Assembly: GCA_003342815.1 (NCBI GenBank)
Contig: PTEX01000298.1
Coordinates: 558,001 to 622,000, forward strand
Direction of reading: 5' to 3'
DNA length: 64,000 nucleotides
Origin: Eudromia elegans
Taxonomy: Eukaryota > Chordata > Aves > Tinamiformes > Tinamidae
Positions 1 through 12,022 of the stretch are shown piece by piece. The first letter of the stretch is position 1, and every line of letters begins with the position of its first letter. Under the pieces are notes generated by a model. It was not told the DNA's origin, ran no database searches, and saw only the letters and a program-made list of their open reading frames with translations. A program made the translations under genes and the position numbers.

Positions 1-3000
1 TTCACTATTTCCAGAGGACTGTCATTAGGCTTAATTAGTTAAGGTTTGCAAAGTACTTTCAGAGCAATCTTTTGACAAATGATATTTTAAATGCAAAACA
101 TCACAGTAAAAAATTTACAGTCTTGCTTAGTGTTATTTGTTTAGTGCAAACAATGTTCTTGGCAGCTCGAAACACTAATCTGATGCATTAGGTTATTTAC
201 AGACAAAGATAAGTTAAAATTTCATTCATCTGGACTTTGATTTGGTAAGATAGTCAATCACATGTCTTAATGTAAACACTAAGCAAGAAAAGTGCTCCAA
301 GCTGTGTATTTAATACCTTTGAGCTTATGTCTTATGCATCATTAGCTTCCTTCAACACAAATAATTTTTTGAGGTCTTCTTAAAAGTACTGATTTTAATT
401 GGTGGGGTCATTAAGCAAAAGTATATAAAATAGTGAAGAATGATCTGTGAAGACAGATGTTGCAAACTTCAAGATGTATATTTTGAAAGGTATTATGATA
501 GGATCTGATTTACGTATAAGAAAATCCACATTGGCTGCATTTTTAAAAAAAATCAGAGATGAGAGATTTGAAGACTAGAATAATAAAGGCAGCTGTACAT
601 GTAAGCTTGCAGTGATTGTTTTTACCTGCATCAGAGAGAGCAAGTTTTAATGTATTTCACAGAACGAAGATTTGGATGCATTTTGGAAATGGTAAAGAAT
701 TTAGAAAGAAAAGTTAAAGATGATCATTCTGCTTGGAAAATATTAGTGGCAAGGAGAATGGTGCTTGTATAAAAGACTATTACTTATTTATTTCTAAGCC
801 TATCTTTTTCATTAAATAATCAATTTCAGAGTATGTCAGCAGTTAGCTTTAATGTCTAACTTGAGTTTTTGAGCAATTCCATGTTGGTGCTTACAGGGAC
901 TTACTTCTGAGTTGCTTAAAAGACAAGGAAGTACAAGGTTGAGATCTTAATAAATAGGTTCAGAGCTATTAGGGCAGCTTCAGAAGTCCTTACTCTGTAT
1001 GCCTCATGTGCTGCTTAAAGAAAGGAAGTTGAGAGGATGAGTGGTCCATCAGACCTCTTGCTCCAAACATATGTTTTCTGTCCTTGTAGACTGAGGCCAT
1101 GAAATTAATTGTGTGGTCAAACTTGAGTCAAACAACATTACTACTTTGTCTCTCTTTTATGGAGGCAATCATCCTATGAAAATTAATAGTTCAAGAATGT
1201 ACTTACAGTGTATCAGCTATAATGTCTTTTGATCTTGGTTTGGAAACAGAAGAGGGTTAGTTTCTGCTTTGGGCATAAATCCAAGATTGGATGTCAAACT
1301 CGGTGTTTTTGTTAAGAGATTACAGAAGAACTCAGATTTTTTGTCAAATATGAAGAACCCCAGAACACACGGTAAGATTTATTTTCTGTTAAGAACCAGA
1401 AATTTCAATCTTTAAAGGTGATGGGATTTCAGTGGGAACTCAGAGAAGTATTATAGCTATCACTGACTTCTACAGAAAGTAAACAAATAAACAAACAAAC
1501 CTCCCTTATAATCATATTAGAAACGATACAAATTTTACTGATTACATTAGCCATGTTCATGAAATCAAAACATATTTGAAAGCACCAGAGTTATTATAGT
1601 TTAAAATGTTAAAAATAGACAACAGTCATGGGAAAGGAAACAGAAAACAACCGACCAGAGCTAGCTTATTGAAACAACCCAGAGTTCTTTCAGATATACG
1701 CAACATCACAACTTTCTTTTGATACATATACGAAACTTCACTCCCATACGTTTGGATACCACTTGAGATCCACTTGGGTTACAAGTTTGTCTGAAATATT
1801 AATGGTACTTCATTTACAGAATGAAGAATGGAGAGGTACGTGCTCACTTTTGTCTTCTTTGTAAAGAAAAATAAAGCAAGGATGATAAAGTGAGGCAGAG
1901 AGATTCATGAGTTTCTCGTTCTGTGCAGCTGCCTGAAACTAATTTTGTCATTAATGTTTCAGGCACTGTGAGGACTCTTATCCACCTATGATAATATTAA
2001 AGCTCCTGGAAGATGCACCCCATTCTCAGTCATGGTTCCATTCCTTCTTTTGGGATTTTTTTTTCCATTTGTGTGCTGGCTTTTGAATTGTTGCTGAATA
2101 AAAATACTATCTGTGATTGATGCTAGTGGAACTCCAGCTCTGAAAATGCAGCTTGATATGCTGATGTATCCCAGGTTTTCTTCCAAAACTCATATCTTCA
2201 GCTATAGAGTATGTGCTTGGGATGATTTATGGGGCTGGGGGATCCTGTCCTAGATGTTCCACTCTTCAACATGGCATATTTGAAAATTGTTGTTTACTTG
2301 TGGATGGGAAAATCCTAGACAATCTTTCGGTATGTTAGCACATTTGGAAGCCGTCCAAAGAAATCTGAAAATCCTAGAAGCCAAGGTTTATAATACAAAA
2401 TAGCCACATATTCTAGCAGCCCACTATAGTATCTGTAGTACCAATAAATTTGAAGGAAATTGCTGGTGCATTTTTATTGACTTCTTCCTAATCGGAATCA
2501 TGGAATTTCAGTACTTCACTCTTACATCTCTAGAGTGTGACCAGTATATTAAGCTATTCAACAATAACTTTGACATTCCCGTTTGAATCTTTCTGGATCC
2601 CTGAGCAAGAAATATTGCCTACTAAATTCCCTATTACATTTCTGGATAGTTTCCTCTAAAGAGAAAGAATAATTTACAATTTTTACTTCAACTTGCACTG
2701 GTAAAGCTTTACACTGATAATTTAATTCTATATTCATTTAGTTTGAATTACATGGGGAACATCTGCAATGATTCCTAACAATAACTACATTTCAAGACAA
2801 TTACACAGTAATAACTAGAGCCACAGGATGATGTCAAAGCCAGAAAAGGAAAAAAAGAGGCACACACAGGCTCTGTACATGAAATTAAATTTTGTTCTTA
2901 ATTGGGAATATGCAAGTTTATCAGAGAAGAGTCTTTTCAATACCATATACATGTATTTAACATATGTATCTATATATGTATAGTAGTATTTTCCATTTGC

Positions 3001-3339
3001 ATCAATGAATCAGAGAATCACTAGTTCAGTGAATTCTGTTTTATTTTGGGGTACATAAGTCTCCTTTCTTTCTCGTCCAACTCTTATTAAGAAGAGCAAG
3101 GTGAAATAATAATATCCTGTGGGATCAGTCTTGCTAATTCCTAATTCCATCTTCTGGAATTAACCACTGTGGAGGCAGAGATTCCTTCATTCCCTACATT
3201 TTCCACTGCTGTTTGTATATGTAGGGCATGGCATCTTTAGGTAGATGCACAGGTACTTCTCTGTGGTATACTAATTAACTCTTTTCACCTTCGTATGAGA
3301 TTTCATATTTTGGGCTGGAAAACCCGCATGGGCTGTGTG
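1..3339. other. Unique AT-rich noncoding DNA, no gene seen
   Basis: No open frame above about 66 codons, no recognisable repeat family and no RNA gene is visible. A small AAAC/AAAT-rich simple repeat lies near 1482-1501. The sequence reads as ordinary intergenic or intronic DNA. Confidence 0.6.
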
Positions 3340-3535
3340 GACATGCATAATCCCAAAGCCCTAGGTGCAGCAGATGTGTTGTACCTGCTTTGCACAGCAC
3401 GTGTATATCAGGTCTGATGCCTCAGGTTTGTTCTGCCTGTCCAGAAAGCTGAGTGCAGATTGGCGCCACAGTGCGCTCAGCTGGGGCTCTATTATCCGGT
3501 CCTGAGACACCCCAGTTGACCTAATATATGGCCTT
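3340..3535. other. GC-richer patch beside a polypyrimidine tract
   Basis: This ~200-base patch is clearly richer in G+C than its surroundings and keeps several CpG dinucleotides, including the 8-base palindrome TGGCGCCA at 3461-3468. It runs directly into the pyrimidine tract. I recognise no family. It could be a decayed transposon piece or a small regulatory patch; there is no coding evidence. Confidence 0.3.
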
Positions 3536-3672
3536 GCCTTTGCCTTTGCCTCGCCTCTCCTCGCCTCCCCTCCCCTTTTCTTTCTTTTGTTCCTTTTTTC
3601 CTTTTTCATTTTTTCTTTTTTATTTTTTATTTTTTTCTTTTTTTCCTTTCTTTCTTCTTTTTTTCTTTCCAA
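3533..3672. repeat. Polypyrimidine (C/T) low-complexity tract
   Basis: About 140 bases are almost entirely C and T on the + strand, grading from CCTTTG/CCTCG units to T-rich CTTT units. The reverse strand is a polypurine tract that gives a Lys/Glu/Arg-rich open frame. That frame is a by-product of base composition, not a protein gene. Such tracts can adopt triplex structures. Confidence 0.8.
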
Positions 3673-6600
3673 GGAAATCTTTTGGTTCTGTATAATCATC
3701 CACAATGTTGCAGTCATCAATATGCACATTGTTATAACCATTCATTGAGAAAATCTATTTCATGTATCATAGTTAAACTATGTTTCCTAACATTTCTGCC
3801 TTTACCTAATCAGTAAAGAGGGGAGGGAAAGGGAGGAGAATTTTCTTCCAAAGATCTTTGTAAAAACTATTCAGGGTGGTATCAATATAAACCACAAAAG
3901 TCTTGCTCTTTCTAGGCTGCAGGTCTTTCCACTAATTGTAGTGACTGTGCTTGAATTGTACTTGGATTCACGTTAAAATTGTCGTGTCCTTAAAAGAGTC
4001 ATAATACTGTGGTAGGAGGTTGATCTGAGTAGCATCAGCTTCACCATGCTTCTGTTGCATGAGAGGATATAAATGTGTTTTCTTGCAGTTTTTGTCCGTG
4101 TCATTCTCTTTAAGTGAAGGGAAAAGAAAACACTGAAAAATACAGAGTAGGCAGTGATTTCTGTGTAATGATTAAGATTCGCTGTGAGTAAAATAGTATA
4201 ACGAAAAATTCATTCATAATTGAAATCAGTGCTGGCTTAGAGCCAAGATGAGATAAAAATCAGCACAATCAGTCTTGCTGCAGTCATCCTCCTAAGGGCA
4301 AAGTGCCATTGAGAAAGGAAGTTTATCATCTACAGAGGACCCCCTCTCAGTTAGAAGGCTCCAGCAAACACTCAAAAAGTTTCGTAAAACTTGAAAGGGG
4401 AAAAAGTCCTACTTAGCTGCATTTCATTCCTTTGGAACCTCAATATTCTAGGCCTCCCTAATCCAAACCAATTGCTGAGCCCCTTAATCTTTTCCTTCTG
4501 CTCTTATAACAGCATGGCTGTGGCCACATTTGTTGCACTTAAATCATACTTGAAAATCATTGTTTCTCTTGTTACCTCTTTGCCAATTTTTTTCTATGAA
4601 AAAAATCAATTTTTTAATGTGAAAAATATGTACTTGCAGCAGATGATACCCAAGCAATGCATATACTACTTTTTAGTCATCTGAGAGAAGACTAGCACAC
4701 AAAAATGTCAGTTAGTAAGGTTCCACTGCACTAGCCTCTGAAAGGTGGCAATAAGTATTTCCAGGAAGGTAAAAGTATTCTGGAAATACGTTTCTTTCAA
4801 CCTAATAAAAATGAAGTTGAGATAGTTTTCACTTGTGTAATTGCTTAGCTGAGTAGAAACAAATTATGAGAAAGCAAAACAAGGCTTCTGAATTATCAGG
4901 AAAAATCCCTGCTGCAGTATTAGTGTGTATATCCCTATTAAAAGGTAGATAGGCTTTTTAAGATCACACTGGCTCATTGTAATAGCAGGGTGCATTTTGC
5001 TGTAATTCCTATCTTCAGATTGTTCATTAGCATCACACTGCATCAGCTGTTAATGCTTAGCAGGAATATCATGTAGCAAACATGTGACTCACCACTTTGA
5101 TAATTCCCTAGGAAAATAAAATGAAATAAAGATGTGTATCAGATTATTTTTTATATTTGTATTGTTACTGATCTGGAGTTACTCTAAAGAAGGGCATAGA
5201 GTTACTGGCATTCATCAGATGCAGAGAGCTACATGAAATCACAGCCTTTGCCTTCAATTTCTGTTTTAAAATTGTAGGTGGAAAGAAGCATATGAATGGT
5301 AATTAAAAATAAAATAAGCCAGGTTTATTATTTTTATAATATTTGTTTTCAGATGATGTCTTCTACTGCAGGCGTTAGTGTAAGAGTCACTGACCTGATG
5401 TGATGCTCATTTTTCAAATAAAATTGGTAAAATATTTAAACATTTTAAAGTAACAAACAATTATTGAAATAAGGAGACATTAGCATTAGTTTATATAATG
5501 TTATTCTTTCATGAAATATCCAGGAAACTTTTCCTTTTCAGACAGATAATTGAAACAATTTGTACTTGTTCAGTTAGTCTGAGATTTGAAGAGATTTTGT
5601 GTCATTTTGATATCAATATTTTCCCTTTTAATGATGTTTAAGAACTGCATGTAGGCTCATCTAAAACCTACAAAAACAAGTATCTCAAGTCTTTGTGTAA
5701 AGTTAGATCCAAGCTGAAGCTGGATTTTATCATTTGCTTCATTACCCTCAGTGAGAAACTGAATAATTCTCAGCTCTGTAGAAAATCCTGAATCCAGGTT
5801 CTGGACTTCCGCTGAAGTCAGGAAACCGTCCCGTTGGTGTGAGTGGGCTCGGCACTCGGCACGTGTGTTAAAAATCTGAGGCTTGGCAGCATGAGATAAC
5901 AGTATTCATGCTTATATTTGTCTCTATAAAAATACAGACACTTCTGTGTTGTTAAACTACAGAGGCAAGATAGCAGATGTTTGGGGTTATCTGGTAGAAA
6001 CCAAGCAAATCTGATTGCAAAGACATAAGAGTTTGTCACTGCTTAAAATTTGCAGCCATAGGAACATCTACTGGGTTTAGATCACTGGTTCAGAACCTTG
6101 CTATTTACAGTAAACATGAAAAAATATTCTATTCCAGACTGAGCCGATCACTCTATGACTCTCACAAAACGGAAAAAATAAAGTTATTTAAAAGAAGAGG
6201 CCCTGATATGCATCTTCAAGCGCACTGCTGATCAGTTCTTTTCTTTTCCTATCTTCCCATTATTATTGTTGTCTTCATCTATAATAAAAGAATATGAATG
6301 ACTGAATGAAGAAAATGCCACAAAAAATTTAACATTACTCCTATGTTCCCTGTAGGGAGACATATAGGAAGAACACTACTCTGTTGACTCACCATGAGCA
6401 TTGGACCAGCAAGTTCCTTCATGCCTCTAGAATGTTTCTTCTGACAATCAACCTATCACAGGGATGTATCAGCACTCAGTTCAGTGCACTAACACTCTGA
6501 ACTCTGCATATATTCACCTTTTCTTGACATTATTATTATTTTTTTCAATTCTTTCTTCTCTCAGAATAAGAATATTCTCAGCTACCTAAATAATGTGAAA

Positions 6601-9600
6601 TCCAGAGAAGCCATCAAATTTGGATGAACAGATGGATTGGAATTGACATAAATACAATATTTTCCTTTTCCTAAAATGGTATGAATAGAGCTTAATATGT
6701 GGGATATTTAGGAGCAAGTCTTAATATTTCTGCCTCCTAATCTCTTGGATAGTTCTGCATGTCCCTCTCACAAGCATTTCCACTGTAATAATTTTACATA
6801 AGAAGAATCTGTCACTCTTTGGAGAAGCTAACTCTCCATTTTGAAGACTTCAGGAAAGGTTGGTGGACTGAAGCCTTGGGAGAGTATTCTGTTCTAAGGT
6901 TCGTTCCTGTAGTGGGGTGAACACATCTTGCCTTTTGAAATAACTATTTTAAAGTACAGACATATATATCTGTTTCTGAAATAGGTTTAATTTTCTTTGA
7001 TGTACATACTTTTCTACTTCTAAACAGAGTGTTATCTATTTTGAATGTTTCATCTTAACCCTTTAGCATCTTTATGTCTTTGAGGAATTTTTGTTCTTCG
7101 GACCCCATTTTGTGACCATTTTCCATTTATAAACCTCTTGCTCCAATCATACACATATTTCATAAAATCCTTTTTTAACAGCTGCTTCTCAATTTTCAAT
7201 GTTTCTTTTGCATCTTTGCCTCTTATAGCTGACATTTAGGTCAACAAATATCTTAATTGGCTGCAGCATCTTGGCTGTGCTAACCTTTGCTCTCCTTTAG
7301 AAGGCTCATGATTCTCCTAACTCCACTAAGAAAAACTATTCATCTTCCTAGCAGCATGCTGCTTTGGTGACCCAAAATGCTGAATAAATCAACCTTTTCT
7401 AGGCTGCAATCATCCCACTCACCAGGAATCTGAATGACTAGGCTGTTAAGAGAGAGGGAAGAGGTAGACCCATCAAAACTTCTCCTCTGCCATCCTTTAA
7501 AGGGGAAAGAAAAAGACTGCACGCAAAAGCCATATCACTTTAAAAAAATAGATTTGTTGCTAATGGTGATGTACCTATTCCATGGCCTGTAGAGCATGTA
7601 CAGATCTCTGCAAATTCATAGGTATCTGCCTGCACTCTGCATAAACTTAGGGAATATTCGTCCCTTAGTTGTGCCAGTATCTCACAGAAATGATTCATAT
7701 TAGTTCTACATCCTTGCATTTTCATCCTGCCACTTCTAAAATGTACTGCCTCACACTTGAAACACTCTGTTCCTGTTCAATGTCTACATGATAATTTGTA
7801 TTTAACAATGGACAGTAATGGAATATATAAATAAAAAAAAATACTGCTTACTCAGTGAACTCTCCAGCTATCTTTATAACATTGCTTTAATTGCATGAGC
7901 ATGCTGTGTATCTATTATTTGGGAATATTTCAGCTGTTAGCCCAGTGAGATGAGAATGAATGAGTGAATGTCCTTTTTTAAATCAAAGTGAACATTCTCC
8001 TTAGCTCCTTCACATGAGCTAAATATGAGTTTATGTAGGCCTCTTGTGTTTCATTACAGAGAGCTTTTAAACCAGGCTCACAGCAGAACAAAGCAAAGTG
8101 GAATTGAGTAAACAATTGGATTTTTATCATACCCTGCTGTTACTCTTATTTTAGATATTGCTCACACAGCTGCTCCAGGAGTGCCACACTTAATACATTT
8201 CTAGGAAACAGTAATTACTTACTCTAGTATTTTGCTCAGAATCCACACGGATGTTATTTACTTTCTGGTGAAACAGAAAATTAAGTCAATCCACATCCCC
8301 CTACACAGTGTTGAACAGTTCGATCTACTTCAGTACATTTTTTGCTCTCCTGTTCCCTGCATCAGTCTCAGCTCAGGTTTAAATGAAATTTTAGGCAATG
8401 TTCATATACTAGAGTCTTCTTTTTTTTTTTCTAATTTCATATTATCCTGATAGTAATTCACTAAATCTGATGTATGGCATAATGCAAGATAGGAAACTTT
8501 CTGCTTCAAGTAAGATTGCAGGCAAGGAGCTCACAGAAAACCTCTGACTTGATACCTCTTTCTTGAAGGCAGTAAAGAAAATCCAACAGCAGCAACAATG
8601 TTTAAGTTTATACAAGGGTTAAAGAAAGAAAAAATACTAAGGATTTGCAGAAACTCTTCCTGCTTGTAGAAATTGGAAATACAGGGAAACTCAACATACG
8701 TACATCTGAAAATCTCAGCTGTGCACCAGGGCAATATTTCTTTATGTTTCCATGAACAAGGCTCAAGAGAGGTTATAAACGTTCCTGTCATTGATAGTCA
8801 GAGCTTTAAAAGTACTTAAGGATTTTGTAATCATTTTTGTGGCCAATGTCCAAGACTGCTAAGTGTGTGTATACGACTCCTTTTCAGAAGTGACTTGGTG
8901 ATTTAAATGCCTCAAAATGTAGGTGCTTGTTTCAATGCACTTCAAAGGACCCGGCTTTTGAAAAACAGTGAGAACCTGTTATCTGAGAGCTAGACGTTCG
9001 GGCAAACACTCAAAAATCAAGTACCTTAGACCATATGTACCAGAGTTGTACTGCCAACCTCCTCATATCAGTGACTCTCTAGCCCTTCTGTTAGTGCTAG
9101 GCTGAAACATACTCCCTTTGGGCCATCCATTCCCTGTGCATTGGATCCTCCTGCCTCTCACATTTGTGATATCTCTGGGAAGGAAGAGGAGGCCGGAACA
9201 GCCTCATCCATGGCAGTTCCTGACAGTTTTATTAAGGTGAAGAGAAATGTTGGTAAATCCCATTGTGGAGCATATATGACATTCCTCTTCTTAATTCTTT
9301 GTTCCGTTGAGACTGCATTTCTGTGTTTTCAATGATGCCATAACATGAAGTGTTCCTGACTTGCCAGATGAGAGTGAATACGCACCCACACTGGGCATTT
9401 GTCAGATTCATTGCCTCACTTTGTGCTGCTGACATTTGGATTCAAATGGATTTATTTTCTCTGCACAGTATTTGAGATTATCCATATGCCCTTGGGTGCT
9501 TCTCTGTAGTCTTACAGAGTTCTTTTCTTCACTAACATATTAAGCTCTATGTGCTTGCATCTACTTTTTTTAATTACAAGGTCAATATAAAGAAAGTTTA

Positions 9601-11289
9601 TGTAGCTTACAAATTCTTATAACCTACATCACTCTTAATAATAATTTTAGTAAAAATAGGAAACATTTTTCTGGTGTAGGTGGATAAAATCTTCAAGCCA
9701 ACAATTTTCCCTTGAGGCTTCTTCTCTATTTTGTCAAGTATGTACTTGAGTCAGTCCAACAGGTCTGTGATGGAACTGCTTCTTTTTGGTATTCTTACAA
9801 ATTTTATCTGCTGCAGATGTTATCAAAGATGACAACAACATGTTGAGAATAAGGATAATCCTCCTACTCCTTTCAGAAGGTCTGAAATCCAGCCATGGTA
9901 ACCTTCTATTATTTAATTAAGATTCCACAACCTAATAAAACACTACCCATCCTCTTACTTTAATTGACATTGCTCAAATGGAGTTGCACAGAATTCTTGT
10001 GTGCCAGATGACATTTTGGGAGCCTCTGAATACTATTATCACTACCATTCTGAAAGCATGCTTCTGTGTCAATAAATGTATTTCAACATTGTTTTTACTG
10101 CTTTGTCTTTTGACTACTTGCTGTGGTTACTCTTTGGGAGTACTCTCCAGTGTTAGGAAATACTAGAGCTCACAAGAAGAAAGTCCATATTTATCCAGTA
10201 TGAGCAATAGAGTCATAAAGACTCTCATACAGTCAACAGAGTCATATTGGATGAGCTTTTCTGCTCTTCTGTGCCATAGTGAAGACTGCTTTGAGAAGTC
10301 AATATCAATAATGCTTTTTCTTCTGTATTCAAGGTCTTTTGGAAACCAATAGGACTTTTGGCTGTCATTATTGTATGCAATATGGAGTAGGTTATAAAGT
10401 CTCTTCTAGGCTAGACTTGTCCTTTGTGTTTGTAATACTGGGAACATTTTCTGTATCATCTGGAGATTAAAAACTCCAGGCTGACAAATTCTGAAGGCGT
10501 TTTTTACTACAGGAAAGCTACTAATCCAGTCAAAGACAGCTGACAAATTTGATATGTCTTGAAGCACAGAAGGATTTGAAGTAAGGTCAAGCATTTGTGG
10601 TGGTAAAGGGTGAGCATACAGGAAAATGGGAATCATGGCATCTAAAAGACCTGGAAGATAAGAATACAGGAAACATCATGAAGTGAAGAAAGAGGAATAG
10701 TTATAAATTATACCTTTGCTGAAATAAATCAGGAGAAACTCATCAAGACATCAATGGATTTTCTATATAATGAACAATTGCAGGCTCAGGCATGCAGCAT
10801 GCCTGGATAAGAGGCATGGCAGAAACTCTCATATAGCCAGGTACATATTGTAGGAAAGATGCAAGGAGAAAGGAGGTGGTTACCACTAATCATTTGGATC
10901 ATTCTTTCAGAATGCTTTCATTGTATTGTGGTTTTGTATCTTCCCTACTGATGTGAACTTGACAAAAGATAAATTTGTGGCAGCAAACACCTAATGTGAG
11001 GTATTTTAAGAATGCAAGCCTGGAGCCATATATTCCCAGCCAGTTTCAGATAGAAAGAAATAAATCTCCTATCAATTCTGGTGGGATGGGACACATTAAA
11101 ATGAGAAATCTAAGACTGTAAAGTAAAAGTGTAAGGCTAAGGTTGCCTGCTTTTGGGACCCCTTTCAATACACTGTTAACAAAGTGGATCATAAGATGTG
11201 CATCCCTGGTCCTTAGGGGTCGGAATAACTGAGACTAGTCCTATTCTGACTTGTTTAGATATAGTCACTTTTCCTTGAAAGTCTTATGA
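3673..11289. other. Long unique noncoding stretch
   Basis: No gene or transposon is recognisable. Open frames here (the longest is 97 codons, at 4391-4684) have no family signature and a composition typical of AT-rich noncoding DNA. Two stretches, roughly 4950-5100 and 7970-8220, have mixed motif-rich composition like conserved noncoding elements; this is an impression only. Confidence 0.55.
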
Positions 11290-12022
11290 AGGTCCATAAA
11301 TGGAAGTGCGAGTCCAACACCTAGGTGGGAATCACCCCATGCACCAGTACGTGCTGGGGACTGATCTGCTGGAGAGGAGCTCTGAAGAGAAGGATCTTCG
11401 AGTCCTGGTGGACTGCAGGATGACCATGAGCCAACAATGTGCCCTTATGGCCAAGCTGACCAATGGTATCCTGGCTTGCATTAGGAAAAGCTCTGCTAGC
11501 AAGTTGAGAGAGGTGATCCTCCCCCTCTACTCAACTCTGTTGAGACAGGTCTAGATTGCTGTGTCCAGTTCTGGGCTCCGCAATAAAAGAAAGGCATGGA
11601 ACTGCTGGAGTGAGTCCATGGGAGGGCTACTAAGATGATGAAGGGACTGTAACATCTCTCGTATGAGGAAAGACTGAGAGAGATGGGACTGTTTTCCCTG
11701 AGGAAGAGAAGGCTGAGGCAGTATCTTACCAATGTATATAGGTTATCTAATTATAAGGGAAGATGTAAAATGAATGGAGCCAGGCTTTCTTCAGTGGTGA
11801 GCAATAGGATAAGAGGCAACAGGCACAAATTGAAACACAAGATGTTCCATCCACAAATGAGAGAAGAAAAAGAAAAAACTTTTTTAGCATGAGGGTGACT
11901 AAGCACTGGAACAGGATACCCAGGGAGGTTGTGGAGCCCCCTTTCTTGGACATATTCAAAAAATATCTGAATAAAATCTTGGAAAGGTCCATTCCATCAT
12001 TCTATGCTGTAGTTTCCTACTC
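11290..12022 (+). mobile_element. CR1 LINE fragment, diverged, ORF2 C-terminus and 3' part
   Basis: The + strand carries a decayed CR1 copy. Frame pieces are diagnostic of the ORF2 region after the reverse-transcriptase core: VLVDCRMTMSQQCALMAK, then NGILACIRKS and [14 protein letters not shown]. The later segment encodes the YEERLRE..LFSLRKRRLRQ-type block and a WNRIPREVVEPP block. Frameshifts separate these pieces, and the usual 'ggttggactagatga' 3' tail is missing or eroded beyond about 11980, so the right boundary is approximate. Divergence from the other copies suggests an old insertion. It is non-functional. Confidence 0.85.

Noticed and set aside
3461..3468. TGGCGCCA as a retroviral primer-binding site
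   Set aside because: No LTR on either side and the following bases do not continue a tRNA-complementary match; it is only a short palindrome.
3361..3741. 126-codon reverse frame with a Lys/Glu-rich core
   Set aside because: It is the translation of the polypurine strand of a low-complexity tract, not a protein gene.
4391..4684. 97-codon + strand frame with hydrophobic stretches
   Set aside because: Hydrophobicity follows from T-rich DNA; no signal, family or context supports a gene.
11496..11992. Reverse-strand frames over the 11.3-12.0 kb CR1
   Set aside because: Antisense shadows of the forward CR1 ORF2 remnant.
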